DNA from: Treponemataceae bacterium
GTDB lineage: Bacteria > Spirochaetota > Spirochaetia > Treponematales > Treponemataceae
Direction: 5' to 3'
Length of the DNA: 64,000 nt
Assembly (NCBI GenBank): GCA_024402435.1
Contig: JAKSTU010000002.1
Location: 23,990-87,989, forward strand
Shown: positions 8,180 to 18,126 of the stretch, piece by piece
Layout of the letters: each line of letters opens with the position of its first letter
Numbering within the stretch: the stretch's first letter is position 1
Notes under the pieces: model-generated
Seen by the model: the letters and a program-made list of their open reading frames with translations, nothing else
What the model was told of the DNA's origin: nothing
Databases searched by the model: none
Program-made: the position numbers and the translations under genes

Positions 8180-10384
8180 ATGAAAGGATATGATTTTACT
8201 CCGGAATATCTGACAAAAGACGGAAAACCTTGGTTCCCGGTTATGGGAGAAATTCACTATTCAAGGTATCCTGCAGAATACTGGAAAGAATCCCTCTGCA
8301 AGATGAAGGCTGGCGGCGTAGATGTTGTTTCAGCTTACGTAATCTGGATTCATCATGAAGAAATTGAAGGGGAATATGATTTTTCCGGCAGCAGGAATCT
8401 GAAGGATTTTGTTCAGGCTGTAAAAGACTGCGGACTTAAAATGATTTTGAGAATCGGTCCCTGGTGCCATGGCGAAGTTCGTAACGGAGGTTTTCCGGAC
8501 TGGCTTCTGCATAAGGATTTTGAGTCCCGTACCAATGACGAAGCGTACTTCAGCTGCGTGGAAAAATGGTATTCCAAAATTCAGGAACAGGTTGCAGATT
8601 TTCTGTGTACAGAAGATGACAGCAGCAATGTCATAATCGGTGTGCAGATTGAAAATGAATACGGACACTGCGGCGGACTTTGGGGTGAAGAAGGTGAACT
8701 CCACATGAGACGACTGACGGAAATTGCCCGAAAATGCGGATTCAATGTACCTCTCTTTACGGCAACTGGTTGGGGCGGTGCTGTTACCGGCGGACTTCTT
8801 CCTGTTATGGGCGGTTATTGTGATGCTCCCTGGGATCCAAGGACTGTGGAAATTGAACCCAGCGGCAACTACATTTTTACCCACGAACGCAATGATCACA
8901 ATATCGGAAGCGATCATGGCTTCGGTGCAGGCATTACCTTTGACATGAGCCTTTTCCCATACTTGACTGCTGAACTTGGCGGCGGCCTTCAGATGACGGA
9001 ACACAGAAGAACTGTGGCATCTGCCTCTGACATCGGTGCCATGTCCCTGGTAAAGCTTGGTTCCGGTGTGAACCTGCTGGGCTACTACATGTATCACGGC
9101 GGAACCAATCCGGAGGGAAAACTTACCACATTGCAGGAAAGCAAAGCTACCGGTTCACCCAATGACCTGCCTGAAAAATCATACGATTTCAGGGCTCCTG
9201 TAAGGGAATACGGTCAGATTTCCGACACTTTGCGGGAACTTAAGCTTCTTACATATTTTGTTCATGACTACAATGACGAAATCTGTGCTTCCAAAGCATT
9301 CATTCCCGAAGACAATCCTTTGAAGCCCGCTGATCTTTCTGGAATGCGCTATTCATTCAGAAGCAACGGAAAAAGCGGATGGCTTTTTGTGAACAACTAT
9401 GTGCGGCGTCATTCCATGGCACCACATGCCGATGTAACTGTTGCGGTTCCTGAAAATCTCTGCGGCGGAAAAATCACTTTTGAAAAACTTGATATAAAGG
9501 ACCGCGATTATTTCTTTTTGCCTTTCAACATGAAATGCGGGGCCGATCTGATAAAAACTGCAAAAGTAAGTCCTTTCTGCAAAATTGCTGATGGGGCGGT
9601 TTTTTACGCAAGAGACGGTGAAACTGATTTTTCTGATTTGTTCGACTTTGCAGATGCTGGCGGAAAAAATGAAGAAACCGGGCGAAACATTCTGGTTCTT
9701 TCAAGAAAAGATGCTCTCAATGCATGGAAAACTGCATCGGGCGGTCTTCTGATTACAGAAGGTGCTCTGATTCAGGATGCATCCGGCAAAGACGTTCTTA
9801 TCAGCCGGTCAAGTGAAAATTCAAGTTTTCAGGTTTGGCCGCCTCTTTCTGAAGTTCCTGCGGGTTTTGTCTTCAAAGGCACTGTTTCAAAAAATCTTTA
9901 TCCTCAAGGAAGGGATTTTCAGTTTGCAGTTTACGAACCGAAGGAAGATTCATGCAGTTGTCAGAAAGAATGCAGCGTAAATGTGTCTGAACTTTCTGAA
10001 AAAGACGGATGCCGCATGTACAGAATTGATGCGGAAAGCGCAATGGCTCTGCTCAAAGGAAAAAAATCCGGTAGTCTTCTTTCTGACTGTTTCCTCCGTT
10101 TCTTCTATGAAGGCAATCATGCAAGACTTTATGCAGCGGTTGACGGAGAACGCCGTCTTATTGCAGACAATTTCTTCTCCGGAATTGAGTACCCCTGGGA
10201 AATAGGGCTCAAGCGTTTTGCAGGTCTGGATGCGGATTTTTCAGCGCTGGAACTTGAAATAGACGCTCTTTCGGAAAAGGACAGAATCTACTTTGAGAAG
10301 ACACCGCCTTTTGTTCAGGGAAAATGCTGCCAACTGAAATCTTTTGACTTGGAATACGAGTTCATAAGGGTTTTGAACCCGTAA
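8180..10384 (+). CDS. GH35 beta-galactosidase
   Basis: Family 35 beta-galactosidase of 734 aa. Motifs include GEIHYSRYPAEYW near the N terminus, IGPWCHGEVRNGGFPDWL, the acid/base Glu160 in QIENEYG and the nucleophile Glu265 in TAELGGG, then YYMYHGGTNP. No signal peptide is visible, so it is expected in the cytoplasm, cleaving galactose from imported galacto-oligosaccharides. It starts 6 bp after the galactanase stop, with AGAGGA about 10 bp before ATG 8180, so the two are one transcription unit. Gram-positive gan operons usually use a GH42 enzyme at this place; here GH35 fills the role. Confidence 0.93.
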   Translation: MKGYDFTPEYLTKDGKPWFPVMGEIHYSRYPAEYWKESLCKMKAGGVDVVSAYVIWIHHEEIEGEYDFSGSRNLKDFVQAVKDCGLKMILRIGPWCHGEVRNGGFPDWLLHKDFESRTNDEAYFSCVEKWYSKIQEQVADFLCTEDDSSNVIIGVQIENEYGHCGGLWGEEGELHMRRLTEIARKCGFNVPLFTATGWGGAVTGGLLPVMGGYCDAPWDPRTVEIEPSGNYIFTHERNDHNIGSDHGFGAGITFDMSLFPYLTAELGGGLQMTEHRRTVASASDIGAMSLVKLGSGVNLLGYYMYHGGTNPEGKLTTLQESKATGSPNDLPEKSYDFRAPVREYGQISDTLRELKLLTYFVHDYNDEICASKAFIPEDNPLKPADLSGMRYSFRSNGKSGWLFVNNYVRRHSMAPHADVTVAVPENLCGGKITFEKLDIKDRDYFFLPFNMKCGADLIKTAKVSPFCKIADGAVFYARDGETDFSDLFDFADAGGKNEETGRNILVLSRKDALNAWKTASGGLLITEGALIQDASGKDVLISRSSENSSFQVWPPLSEVPAGFVFKGTVSKNLYPQGRDFQFAVYEPKEDSCSCQKECSVNVSELSEKDGCRMYRIDAESAMALLKGKKSGSLLSDCFLRFFYEGNHARLYAAVDGERRLIADNFFSGIEYPWEIGLKRFAGLDADFSALELEIDALSEKDRIYFEKTPPFVQGKCCQLKSFDLEYEFIRVLNP

Positions 10385-10387
10385 CAG

Positions 10388-10493
10388 TTGACTCAGTGCC
10401 TCAGAGTCGGATTGAGCAGATTTTGCCCGGTCCGACGGTTACCAGGCCTGACTGGTACCAGACAATGTCCGACGGTTACCTGATTCTACGGGC
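10388..10493. repeat. Intergenic repeat cluster with small hairpins
   Basis: A 14-bp direct repeat, GTCCGACGGTTACC, occurs at 10430-10443 and 10467-10480. Around it are a hairpin GACTC/GAGTC (10390-10408) and a larger one GGTTACCAG/CTGGTACC (10438-10458, one bulged T). No T-run follows, so it is not a classical terminator. Its role is unknown; it may end the galactan transcript or be a small dispersed repeat. Confidence 0.6.
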
Positions 10494-10583
10494 ACAAGAT
10501 TCTGCAGGAGCCTTCGCTTTGTCTGTTTTGTTCCGCTGAATATTCTGCTGAATTTTTTTCTCACATGTTGTAGAATACATGGC

Positions 10584-12080
10584 ATGGACATTACAAAAAG
10601 AGAAAAAGCAAAATTCAGTTTGTGTTACGGCATAATAATCGCTCTCATAAATTATCTGGGTTTCCTTCTTCCCGGTACAGGAAATGTTCCCATTGACACA
10701 ACAGATGACTGGAATGTTTGGCTCTCCTTTATGGACGAGAATACGCTTCTTATCAACAGTCTTACGGCAGTTGTATTTTTTGTTCCGGCGTTGATCTGCG
10801 TTCTTTACATAAAATGCGATGAAAAAAAACTTGCACGGCGGATGATCAATCTTCCGCTGGCTTATTCAATTTTCGGCTCTTTAGGTTGGATACTCAGTTT
10901 TTTTCTTGAAGCAGGAACTCTTCTGGTTGTAAGAATCAGATTTTCTGTCAATGTTTTTTCCATTGCATTCACATCATTCATGTATATTTTTCAGGAAGGA
11001 CTTTTCATCTTCGCTCTTGCATTCCTTGTTCTTGATTCAATTCACAGAAGATTTTTTCTGCCGAAATATTTTCCTGAAGGAAAACTTGGAAAAATCAGCG
11101 GAACCAAAAATCCTTCAATCAATTTTCTGTCAGTAATCTTCTATATTTCCATTGGTTTTTTTCCCGTCTTTTTTCTTACGTCAACACTTGTCAACGTTAT
11201 CAGTGCTTATGGTGTAACTGTGGACAATGCGGTTTTCATACTGATCGGCTTTATTGTGGTGTTCGGAATCATTCTTCTTGTCATTTTTACGGGAACCATT
11301 TCTGCTCCGCTCAGAAAACTCAAGGCTGCTGCAATGGAAGTTGAAAAAGGAAATTATGAGGCCCACTGCAATGTTGTAAGCAACGATACTTTCGGGGACT
11401 TGGCAGATACTTTCAACGACATGATTGTGTCACTGAACCAGAAGTCACAGAAAATCGTGGCAATTCAGGATTCCGTAATCCGGGGCATGGCTGTTATGGT
11501 TGAAAGCCGTGACAACAGTACGGGCGGTCACATCAACCGGACCAGTGACTGTGTAAAGGTTTTTGTGGAAAAACTGCGCCGGACAGAAGCCTACAGCGGA
11601 CTTTCAGAATCTTTCTGCAGAAATGTGATTAAGGCAGCGCCTATGCATGACCTTGGAAAAATTGCAGTTGATGATGCAGTGCTGCGAAAACCGGGCAAAT
11701 TTACGGATGAAGAATATGCAATAATGAAGTGCCATTCCTCAGAAGGTGCCAGAATTGTTGAAAACGTGCTCAATGAAGTTGATGACGAAGAGTTCAAGAA
11801 AATTGCCATAAATGTTGCGCATTACCATCACGAAAAATGGAACGGCAGCGGTTATCCTGCAGGACTTTCCGGAGAATCAATTCCTCTTGAAGCGCGGATC
11901 ATGGCCTTTGCTGACGTATTTGACGCACTGGTGAGCAAACGCTGTTACAAAGACAGTTTTACTTTTGACAAAGCTTTTTCTATCATGGAAGAATCCTTCG
12001 GTTCCCATTTTGATCCGGAACTTGGAAAAATTTTTCTTGAATGCAGGGCTGATCTTCAGGAACTGTACAGCAAATATTGA
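10584..12080 (+). CDS. Membrane HD-GYP domain protein (putative cyclic-di-GMP phosphodiesterase)
   Basis: 498 aa with about six hydrophobic segments in the first 235 residues, a HAMP-like segment (SAPLRKLKAAAMEVEKGNYEAHC, about 237-290) and a C-terminal HD-GYP domain from about 305. The metal-binding HD pair is His355-Asp356 in MHDLGK, followed by HHEKWNGSGYPAGL with the GYP signature at 423-425 and DVFDAL. HD-GYP enzymes hydrolyse c-di-GMP. The N-terminal region is a probable membrane sensor of unknown signal. ATG 10584 has no ribosome-binding site, and TAGAAT (10571-10576) lies 8 bp upstream, suggesting a near-leaderless mRNA. It stands alone between the galactan locus and ileS. Confidence 0.92.
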   Translation: MDITKREKAKFSLCYGIIIALINYLGFLLPGTGNVPIDTTDDWNVWLSFMDENTLLINSLTAVVFFVPALICVLYIKCDEKKLARRMINLPLAYSIFGSLGWILSFFLEAGTLLVVRIRFSVNVFSIAFTSFMYIFQEGLFIFALAFLVLDSIHRRFFLPKYFPEGKLGKISGTKNPSINFLSVIFYISIGFFPVFFLTSTLVNVISAYGVTVDNAVFILIGFIVVFGIILLVIFTGTISAPLRKLKAAAMEVEKGNYEAHCNVVSNDTFGDLADTFNDMIVSLNQKSQKIVAIQDSVIRGMAVMVESRDNSTGGHINRTSDCVKVFVEKLRRTEAYSGLSESFCRNVIKAAPMHDLGKIAVDDAVLRKPGKFTDEEYAIMKCHSSEGARIVENVLNEVDDEEFKKIAINVAHYHHEKWNGSGYPAGLSGESIPLEARIMAFADVFDALVSKRCYKDSFTFDKAFSIMEESFGSHFDPELGKIFLECRADLQELYSKY

Positions 12081-12194
12081 AGCCCTTTGTCATAGCTTTC
12101 TCCGTATACTAGAACAAAAGAGCCTTTTGTGGCATAATTGCTAAGATTGCAGCCATTTACGCACACACGAATCTGGGCTGCTCGGAGGAATATT

Positions 12195-15100
12195 TTGTAC
12201 AAACCGGTTGATCCAAAAGTAAGTTTTCCCGAACAGGAAGAAGAAGTACTGGCTTTTTGGGAAAAAAATGATGTTTTCAAGAAATCTGTAAGTCAGAGAG
12301 AGTCCGCACCTGAGTATGTTTTTTACGATGGACCTCCTTTTGCCACAGGACTGCCGCATTTCGGCCATTTTTTACCGAGTACAATTAAAGACATTATTCC
12401 CCGTTACCAGACAATGAAAGGCAAGAAAGTGGAGCGCCGTTTCGGTTGGGACTGCCACGGTCTGCCTGTAGAAAACCTTATTGAAAAAGAACTTGGACTC
12501 AATTCCAAGACAGACATTGAAGCCTACGGAATCGACAAATTCAACGAAGCCTGCCGTGCAAGCGTTCTTCGCTACACAAAAGAATGGCGTCAGACAATTA
12601 CTCGTCTGGGACGTTGGGTTGATTTTGACAACGACTACAAAACCATGAACCCTGACTACATGGAATCCATCTGGTGGGTATTCAAGAGTTTGTGGGACAA
12701 AGGCCTTGTTTATGAAGGTCATTACATTCTGCCTACTTGTCCTCGCTGTGCAACACCTCTTTCAAACCACGAGCTTGCACAGGGCGGTTACAAAGACGTT
12801 CACGATCCTGCCATCACAATCCGCTTCAAAGTTCGCGAAGCCGGCTCCAAGACAAATGATCCTGACATGGCCAACGGATGCACATATCTTCTGGCTTGGA
12901 CAACAACTCCCTGGACTTTGCCTTCAAACCTTGGTCTTACTGCCGGCCCGGATATTGATTATGTAAAAGTCAAAGACGGTGATGAATACTACATTTTGGC
13001 AGAAAGCAGACTTTCTTCCTATTATAAAGATGTTTCCAAATGCGAAATCGTATGGAAGAAAAAAGGTTCAGAACTGATTGATACCCGCTATGAACCCTTG
13101 TTCCCTTATTTTGCAGACCTGTACAATGCAAAACCTGTTGAAGACGAAGACGGCCCTGCTCATCCCGGTGCATTCCGTGTGTTCAATGCGGACTTTGTTT
13201 CTACAGAAGACGGTACCGGTATTGTTCATACTGCACCCGGTTTCGGTGAAGACGACAACGCTGTTTTCAAAGGAACAGGAATTCCTACGATCTGCCCTGT
13301 AGACAATGAATGCAAATTCACTTCCGAAGTGCCGGATTACAAAGGACGCTTCGTTAAAGACTGTGACAAAGATGTTATGGACCGCCTCAAAGCAGAAGGC
13401 AAACTGGTAAAACGTGACCAGATTCTGCACGCTTATCCTTTCTGCTGGCGCTGTTCAAGCCCGCTGATTTACCGCGCTGTAGGAAGCTGGTTCGTTCGCG
13501 TTACAAAAGTCCGCGACACAATGGTTGCCAACAATCAGAAAATTTACTGGCAGCCTGAGCACATCAAGAACGGACGTTTCGGAAAATGGCTTGAAAACGC
13601 ACGTGACTGGGCAATCAGCCGCAACCGTTACTGGGGTAACCCGATTCCTGTATGGAAGTGTCCGGACTGCGGTGAAACAGTCTGTGTAGGAAGCCGTCAG
13701 GAACTTAAAGATCTGAGCGGAACTTATCCTGAAGATCTGCACAAGCATTTTGTTGACAATATTACTATTCCCTGTAAATGCGGCGGAACAATGCACCGCA
13801 TTCCGGAAGTTCTGGACTGCTGGTTTGAATCCGGTTCAATGCCTTATGCTCAGAATCACTATCCCTTTGAAAACAAGGAATATTTTGAAAAACACTTCCC
13901 GGCAAACTTCATTTCTGAAGGTCTGGATCAGACCCGCGGATGGTTCTATACACTTACAGTTCTTGCAAGCGCACTCTTTGACAGACCCGCTTTTGAAAAC
14001 TGTATCGTAAACGGACTGATTCTGGCTTCTGACGGCAAAAAGATGTCAAAGAGCCTCCGCAACTATACTGACCCCAACGAAGTAATCAAGCAGTTCGGTG
14101 CTGATGCAATGCGCCTTTTCCTGATGCACAGTGCCGCAGTAAAAGCTGATGATCTTAAATACAGTGACGAAGCCGTACGTGACATTCTGAAAGGAATCCT
14201 TATTCCTCTTTGGAACAGTTACAGTTTCTATGTAACTTATGCAAACATTGACGGCATTACTGCAACAGGTCACGCTTTTGACAATGCAAGCCCTGTAAAT
14301 CCTTTGGACCGTTGGCTGCTTTCCATCACGGAAAAACTTGTCAAAGATGTTACCGATGCTCTTGATGCCTACGACTTGAGCCGTGCAATTGATCCCATTG
14401 TTGCTTACATTGACATGCTCAACAACTGGTACATCCGCAGAAGCCGCCGCCGTTTCTGGAAAAGCGAAAACGACGGAGACAAGAACGAAGCTTACGAGGC
14501 ACTGTATTACGCACTCAAAACTTTGTGCAAAGTTGCAGCACCTGTAATTCCCTTCATCACTGAAGCAATGTGGCAGAATCTGCGCAACGCTGACGACAAG
14601 GAATCTGTACATCTGTGCGATTATCCTGTTTATGCAGAGTGCAAGCGTGATCTGAACCTGGAATTCAAGATGGACACAGTTCAGAAAGCTGTTTCCATGG
14701 GTCGCAGTCTCCGCAGCCAGTACAACCTGAAAAACCGTCAGCCCCTCAAATCAGTAGAGTTTGTTACACGCAACCCTGATGAAAAAGCTGTTCTGATGGA
14801 AATGGATGATTCAATCCGCGAAGAACTCAACGTTAAGAAAGTTGTGTTCCACGAACGTGAAGACGAACTGGTTGAATACAGTGCAAAGGCAAACTTCAGA
14901 ACTTTGGGCAAAGAGCTTGGTCCTCTCATGAAAGAAGCCGGTGCAATCATTGCAGGACTTGATCAGAATTCAATCCAGTCAATTCTGGACGGTTCTACTC
15001 TGAGCATTGAAGTCGGCGGCAAAACTGTCGAACTTGATGAATCAAAAATCATTGTAACGCGCCTGGAAAAAGCAACTCTCAAAGTTGTAAATGACGGAAC

Positions 15101-15398
15101 GCTTACTGTTGCCCTTGATTCTGAAATTACAGAAGAACTGCAGCTGGAAGGTTATGTCCGTGACCTGGTCCGCGGTATTCAGAACCAGCGCAAGGAAAAC
15201 GGCTACGAAGTTACAGACCGCATCAAAATTGTTGCCGGCGGTTCTGCAACTCTCAAGAAAGCCTATGAAATGTTCGCCGAATACATTGCCAACGAGACTT
15301 TGGCAGTTTCTGCAGAATGGGCCGACGGTGCAATTGACGGTGCTGTTTCTGTAGAAGCCGGCGAAGAAGTCTGGAGTGTTTCTGTTGCCCGCCCGTAA
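12195..15398 (+). CDS. ileS: Isoleucyl-tRNA synthetase (eukaryote-like, IleRS2 type)
   Basis: Charges tRNA-Ile with isoleucine. The start is TTG 12195, set by GGAGGA at 12184-12189 and by the typical N terminus MYKPVDPKVSFPEQEEEVLAFW, giving 1067 aa. The HIGH motif reads HFGH (55-58) and KMSKS is at 616-620. The editing insert contains TWTTTPWTLPSNL, and WDCHGLPVE is also present. The length and the N-terminal pattern point to the eukaryote-like IleRS2 clade, which in other bacteria is often naturally less sensitive to mupirocin; resistance here is inferred only. A lipoprotein gene overlaps its 3' end. Confidence 0.96.
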   Translation: MYKPVDPKVSFPEQEEEVLAFWEKNDVFKKSVSQRESAPEYVFYDGPPFATGLPHFGHFLPSTIKDIIPRYQTMKGKKVERRFGWDCHGLPVENLIEKELGLNSKTDIEAYGIDKFNEACRASVLRYTKEWRQTITRLGRWVDFDNDYKTMNPDYMESIWWVFKSLWDKGLVYEGHYILPTCPRCATPLSNHELAQGGYKDVHDPAITIRFKVREAGSKTNDPDMANGCTYLLAWTTTPWTLPSNLGLTAGPDIDYVKVKDGDEYYILAESRLSSYYKDVSKCEIVWKKKGSELIDTRYEPLFPYFADLYNAKPVEDEDGPAHPGAFRVFNADFVSTEDGTGIVHTAPGFGEDDNAVFKGTGIPTICPVDNECKFTSEVPDYKGRFVKDCDKDVMDRLKAEGKLVKRDQILHAYPFCWRCSSPLIYRAVGSWFVRVTKVRDTMVANNQKIYWQPEHIKNGRFGKWLENARDWAISRNRYWGNPIPVWKCPDCGETVCVGSRQELKDLSGTYPEDLHKHFVDNITIPCKCGGTMHRIPEVLDCWFESGSMPYAQNHYPFENKEYFEKHFPANFISEGLDQTRGWFYTLTVLASALFDRPAFENCIVNGLILASDGKKMSKSLRNYTDPNEVIKQFGADAMRLFLMHSAAVKADDLKYSDEAVRDILKGILIPLWNSYSFYVTYANIDGITATGHAFDNASPVNPLDRWLLSITEKLVKDVTDALDAYDLSRAIDPIVAYIDMLNNWYIRRSRRRFWKSENDGDKNEAYEALYYALKTLCKVAAPVIPFITEAMWQNLRNADDKESVHLCDYPVYAECKRDLNLEFKMDTVQKAVSMGRSLRSQYNLKNRQPLKSVEFVTRNPDEKAVLMEMDDSIREELNVKKVVFHEREDELVEYSAKANFRTLGKELGPLMKEAGAIIAGLDQNSIQSILDGSTLSIEVGGKTVELDESKIIVTRLEKATLKVVNDGTLTVALDSEITEELQLEGYVRDLVRGIQNQRKENGYEVTDRIKIVAGGSATLKKAYEMFAEYIANETLAVSAEWADGAIDGAVSVEAGEEVWSVSVARP

Positions 15399-16356
15399 TT
15401 TTTCAAGAAGCAAGGTTCTGCATCTTTTATGTGGCCTTGCTTTTGTTCTGCTTTTGGCCGCATGTTCTTCTGTGCCTAAAACTGCACATCTTGCAGATCC
15501 TTATGTTCTGCTTGATTCTGATGCAGATCTTTATATCAGAATTGATGCGGCCCAAAACAGACAGTTTCTTGATACTCTGGTGACTTTTTTCGTACCGGAA
15601 GCTTCTCAAAAAGACAAAGACAGACTGCTTTCCTGTATGGAAACGATTTTTCTTTCCTACAACCGGAATACAGGTAATGTTCAGGTTGTTTCGCAGGGAC
15701 AATTTCCTGTTCAGTATGCCGGTTTGATTTTTACAGGCAAGAACGGCTGGCACAAAGAAAAATCATGTTATATTCATCAGAGCGGACTGCAGGTGGCATT
15801 TGTGGCTAAAGACCTTGCATTGTTCGGTTTGAATCTGAGCAATGCCGGTGCAAGCATTGTTCCTGAAATGGTGGCTGATTATTCAAGGCGTATTTTTATG
15901 CCGGCTGAAGCGGATCTTCTTCTGACACAGAAGAGCGAATCTTCGGAAAATGCGGTTCCTGTTCCTTCTGCTGCTGAATGGTTTGCGGAAAAAACGACTT
16001 CTGACGGAAACATTTGTTCTGTAAACGTTTTTATCAGAAATTACGAAGCCTTTGCTTTTGAAATTCTGGATTCTGCAATCACTTTTGGAATTGATGCTGT
16101 CGCTGCAGATCTGATCATGCAGGAAAACTCTGATTTTGAGACATCTGTCTGTGTTTTTCTCAAAGACAAACGGGTGGCAAAAGCGGCTGCAATGATTTTC
16201 AAAATTATCTGTGCCGGTTTGGGTATTAATGCGGATATTTCGGCTTCCGGAAATCAGATTTTCCTGAGAAACTTTGATCTGAAACAAGAAGAAGTAATTC
16301 AGATGATCGGTTCGACAATCGGTGGTGCAAGTATTCAGATTGCGGACGTAAACTGA
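15376..16356 (+). CDS. Putative lipoprotein of unknown function
   Basis: Up to 326 aa. It begins inside the end of ileS, at GTG 15376 or more likely TTG 15385, which has GGAG eight bases upstream. A hydrophobic signal sequence (KVLHLLCGLAFVLLLAAC) ends in the lipobox LAAC, so the protein is probably anchored to a membrane. The rest is soluble and begins with a region like DPYVLLDSDADLYIRID; I recognise no domain. It is followed by a phosphoribosyltransferase-like gene after about 50 bp. The overlap with ileS suggests co-transcription. Confidence 0.75.
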   Translation: MFLLPARNFSRSKVLHLLCGLAFVLLLAACSSVPKTAHLADPYVLLDSDADLYIRIDAAQNRQFLDTLVTFFVPEASQKDKDRLLSCMETIFLSYNRNTGNVQVVSQGQFPVQYAGLIFTGKNGWHKEKSCYIHQSGLQVAFVAKDLALFGLNLSNAGASIVPEMVADYSRRIFMPAEADLLLTQKSESSENAVPVPSAAEWFAEKTTSDGNICSVNVFIRNYEAFAFEILDSAITFGIDAVAADLIMQENSDFETSVCVFLKDKRVAKAAAMIFKIICAGLGINADISASGNQIFLRNFDLKQEEVIQMIGSTIGGASIQIADVN

Positions 16357-16404
16357 TAATCAAAAAATCGGATAAAAATTGCAAGTTTGCAAATAGGAGA
16401 GGTT

Positions 16405-17472
16405 ATGAATTCAAAGATTGTATTGCGTGCAGAAGATCTTGACGGTTATTTGACCGAGCAGGACAACAAGTATTTGGCAGAAATGGACAAAATGTATGAA
16501 CGTGCCCTCAATTCCTTTAAGGTTATTGCCGGCGGCGGATTCAGTTCAACATTGGCAAACGAAGAAAAAAAAGTAATCGACGTTTTCAATGAAATGGGCA
16601 ACCTTATGCAGCAGATTTGCCGTGAAGTTCCGGGACTCAATGTTTTTTCTTTTGCAACAGAAGAAGAAAGTCATGCAGAAGCTTCCAGAGTAATTGCAAA
16701 ACTCCGCGACATCCGCACCGGACATGATGAATTCGTTTACTACACACAGCGTGCTTATGAAATGCTGTTCCGTCTTGCATACACCGGAAAACACAGTGAC
16801 AACAAGAATTATCTGGTTGTAAAAACTCCGGTAACTGTTCCTGTTCAGAACTATTCAGTTCATAAAATCCCTGACATTGACTACAAACTTGAAAACACTG
16901 TCATGTGCGTAATGCTCCGCGGTGCTCTGCTTCCTTCAATGATCATGTCAAAAGAAATCGAAGAATATTCTTCCCACGGATACGTTACTCCTTTTGCACT
17001 TTTCAAAATCAAACGTGATGAATCCAAGAAAGAAAACAACATGGAATATATTCTTGATTTGGACAAATCCTTCTTCAATCTTGAAGAACTTGACGGAAAA
17101 GATCTGATTTTTGCTGATCCTATGAACGCAACGGGCGGTTCTTTGGTAACTGTCGTGAAATATCTGCTTGATCAGGGCGTCAAACCCAAATCAATCAAAT
17201 TTTTCAATGTTATTGCTGCTCTCAAAGGAAGTCTGCGTGTTGTACGCGCTCTTGAAAACTGTTCCTGCTACACATTGTGGATGGACCCTGTTCTGAATGC
17301 TTCCGCTTACATCATGCCCGGTCTTGGTGATGCAGGTGACCGTCTTAACGGACGCGACACGGAAGAAACACCCCGCAACATTATCCAGCTGATTGCGGAT
17401 TACGGTTCAAATGTTGCCGGTCTTTACCGTTCACAGCTCCGCAAAATCGAGCAGACTGTTCTGAGGAGATAA
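16405..17472 (+). CDS. Uracil phosphoribosyltransferase-like protein with long N-terminal extension
   Basis: 355 aa from ATG 16405, with AGGAGAGG just upstream. The C-terminal 210 residues resemble uracil phosphoribosyltransferase: the PRPP loop [19 protein letters not shown] and the C-terminal uracil-binding motif [12 protein letters not shown]. Typical Upp is about 210 aa; here roughly 130 additional residues precede the core, partly helical (for example [17 protein letters not shown]). The likely reaction is uracil plus PRPP to UMP, but the extension means regulation or a different base substrate cannot be excluded. The next gene starts 2 bp after its stop. Confidence 0.8.
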   Translation: MNSKIVLRAEDLDGYLTEQDNKYLAEMDKMYERALNSFKVIAGGGFSSTLANEEKKVIDVFNEMGNLMQQICREVPGLNVFSFATEEESHAEASRVIAKLRDIRTGHDEFVYYTQRAYEMLFRLAYTGKHSDNKNYLVVKTPVTVPVQNYSVHKIPDIDYKLENTVMCVMLRGALLPSMIMSKEIEEYSSHGYVTPFALFKIKRDESKKENNMEYILDLDKSFFNLEELDGKDLIFADPMNATGGSLVTVVKYLLDQGVKPKSIKFFNVIAALKGSLRVVRALENCSCYTLWMDPVLNASAYIMPGLGDAGDRLNGRDTEETPRNIIQLIADYGSNVAGLYRSQLRKIEQTVLRR

Positions 17473-17473
17473 T

Positions 17474-18109
17474 ATGGGTGGAAAGGCGCTTTTGTCTCAA
17501 AAAAAAATGATCAGTCGGGCATTTTTTGTCCTTCTGTGCTTTTTTTGCGGAATTGCGCCTTTTTCATGCAAAAGTCTTGATTCTGTGGTGATTGTTCCCA
17601 ATGAAGGCAATGTAATGATGGATAACATTGCCACAGAATATTGCACTCTGGCAGAGTCTTTCATGACTTCAAAAAAGTATGATTCTGCCGTGGAATATTA
17701 CAAAAAAACTGAATCAATCAGAGGCGAAAGTGCCCTACTGTCTTACAAAATTGCACGTGCCTATGCAATGAACAATAAATTTTCTGCTGCGGAACCGATT
17801 TTTGAAGAACTTTATCAGAAAGACAGCCGCAATACGAATATCATGCTTTGTCTTGCCTATGTGTACATAAAAAACGAAAAGCCGAACAAAGCGCTTCCTT
17901 TGTATTCAAAGCTTTACAACAGCAATCCATATGATGCGCAGGTTTTGACCAACTATGCGCTGGTTCTTATCGGGCAGAATGATCTTATCAATGCAGAACG
18001 GATGCTCAATGAACTTAAAGCCGTTCAGCCGGAAAGCGCAGAAATCGGGAAAATTGAAAAACTGCTGAAAAAGTCAGAACCTTCTGATTCCGCTGATTCA
18101 GAAGAATAA
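17474..18109 (+). CDS. TPR-repeat lipoprotein
   Basis: 211 aa. A signal sequence ending APFSC (lipobox) is followed by about four tetratricopeptide-like repeats (YCTLAESFMTSKKYDSAVEYYKK, then LSYKIARAYAMNNKFSAAEPIFEELY and NIMLCLAYVYIKNEKPNKALPLYSKLY). TPRs form protein-binding solenoids, so this is likely a periplasm-facing scaffold. The start ATG 17474 is preceded by GGAGAT inside the end of the previous gene, so they are probably co-transcribed. The acidic C-terminal tail (SEPSDSADSEE) is low complexity. The specific role is unknown. Confidence 0.8.
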   Translation: MGGKALLSQKKMISRAFFVLLCFFCGIAPFSCKSLDSVVIVPNEGNVMMDNIATEYCTLAESFMTSKKYDSAVEYYKKTESIRGESALLSYKIARAYAMNNKFSAAEPIFEELYQKDSRNTNIMLCLAYVYIKNEKPNKALPLYSKLYNSNPYDAQVLTNYALVLIGQNDLINAERMLNELKAVQPESAEIGKIEKLLKKSEPSDSADSEE

Positions 18110-18126
18110 GCACCTGAATTCAGTTT

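Noticed and set aside
8330..9097. Long minus-strand open frame opposite the GH35 gene (and similar long antisense frames at 1785-2696 and 28782-29792)
   Set aside because: No ribosome-binding sites, no recognisable domains, and they mirror the codon pattern of the real genes on the other strand.
12081..12194. Possible T-box leader before ileS
   Set aside because: The 114-bp leader lacks a T-box core and terminator; only an ordinary ribosome-binding site is evident.
12199..12213. CGGTTG-containing sequence near the ileS start resembling the LacI-type operator
   Set aside because: It lacks the GCAA left arm and is explained by the conserved coding sequence YKPVDP.
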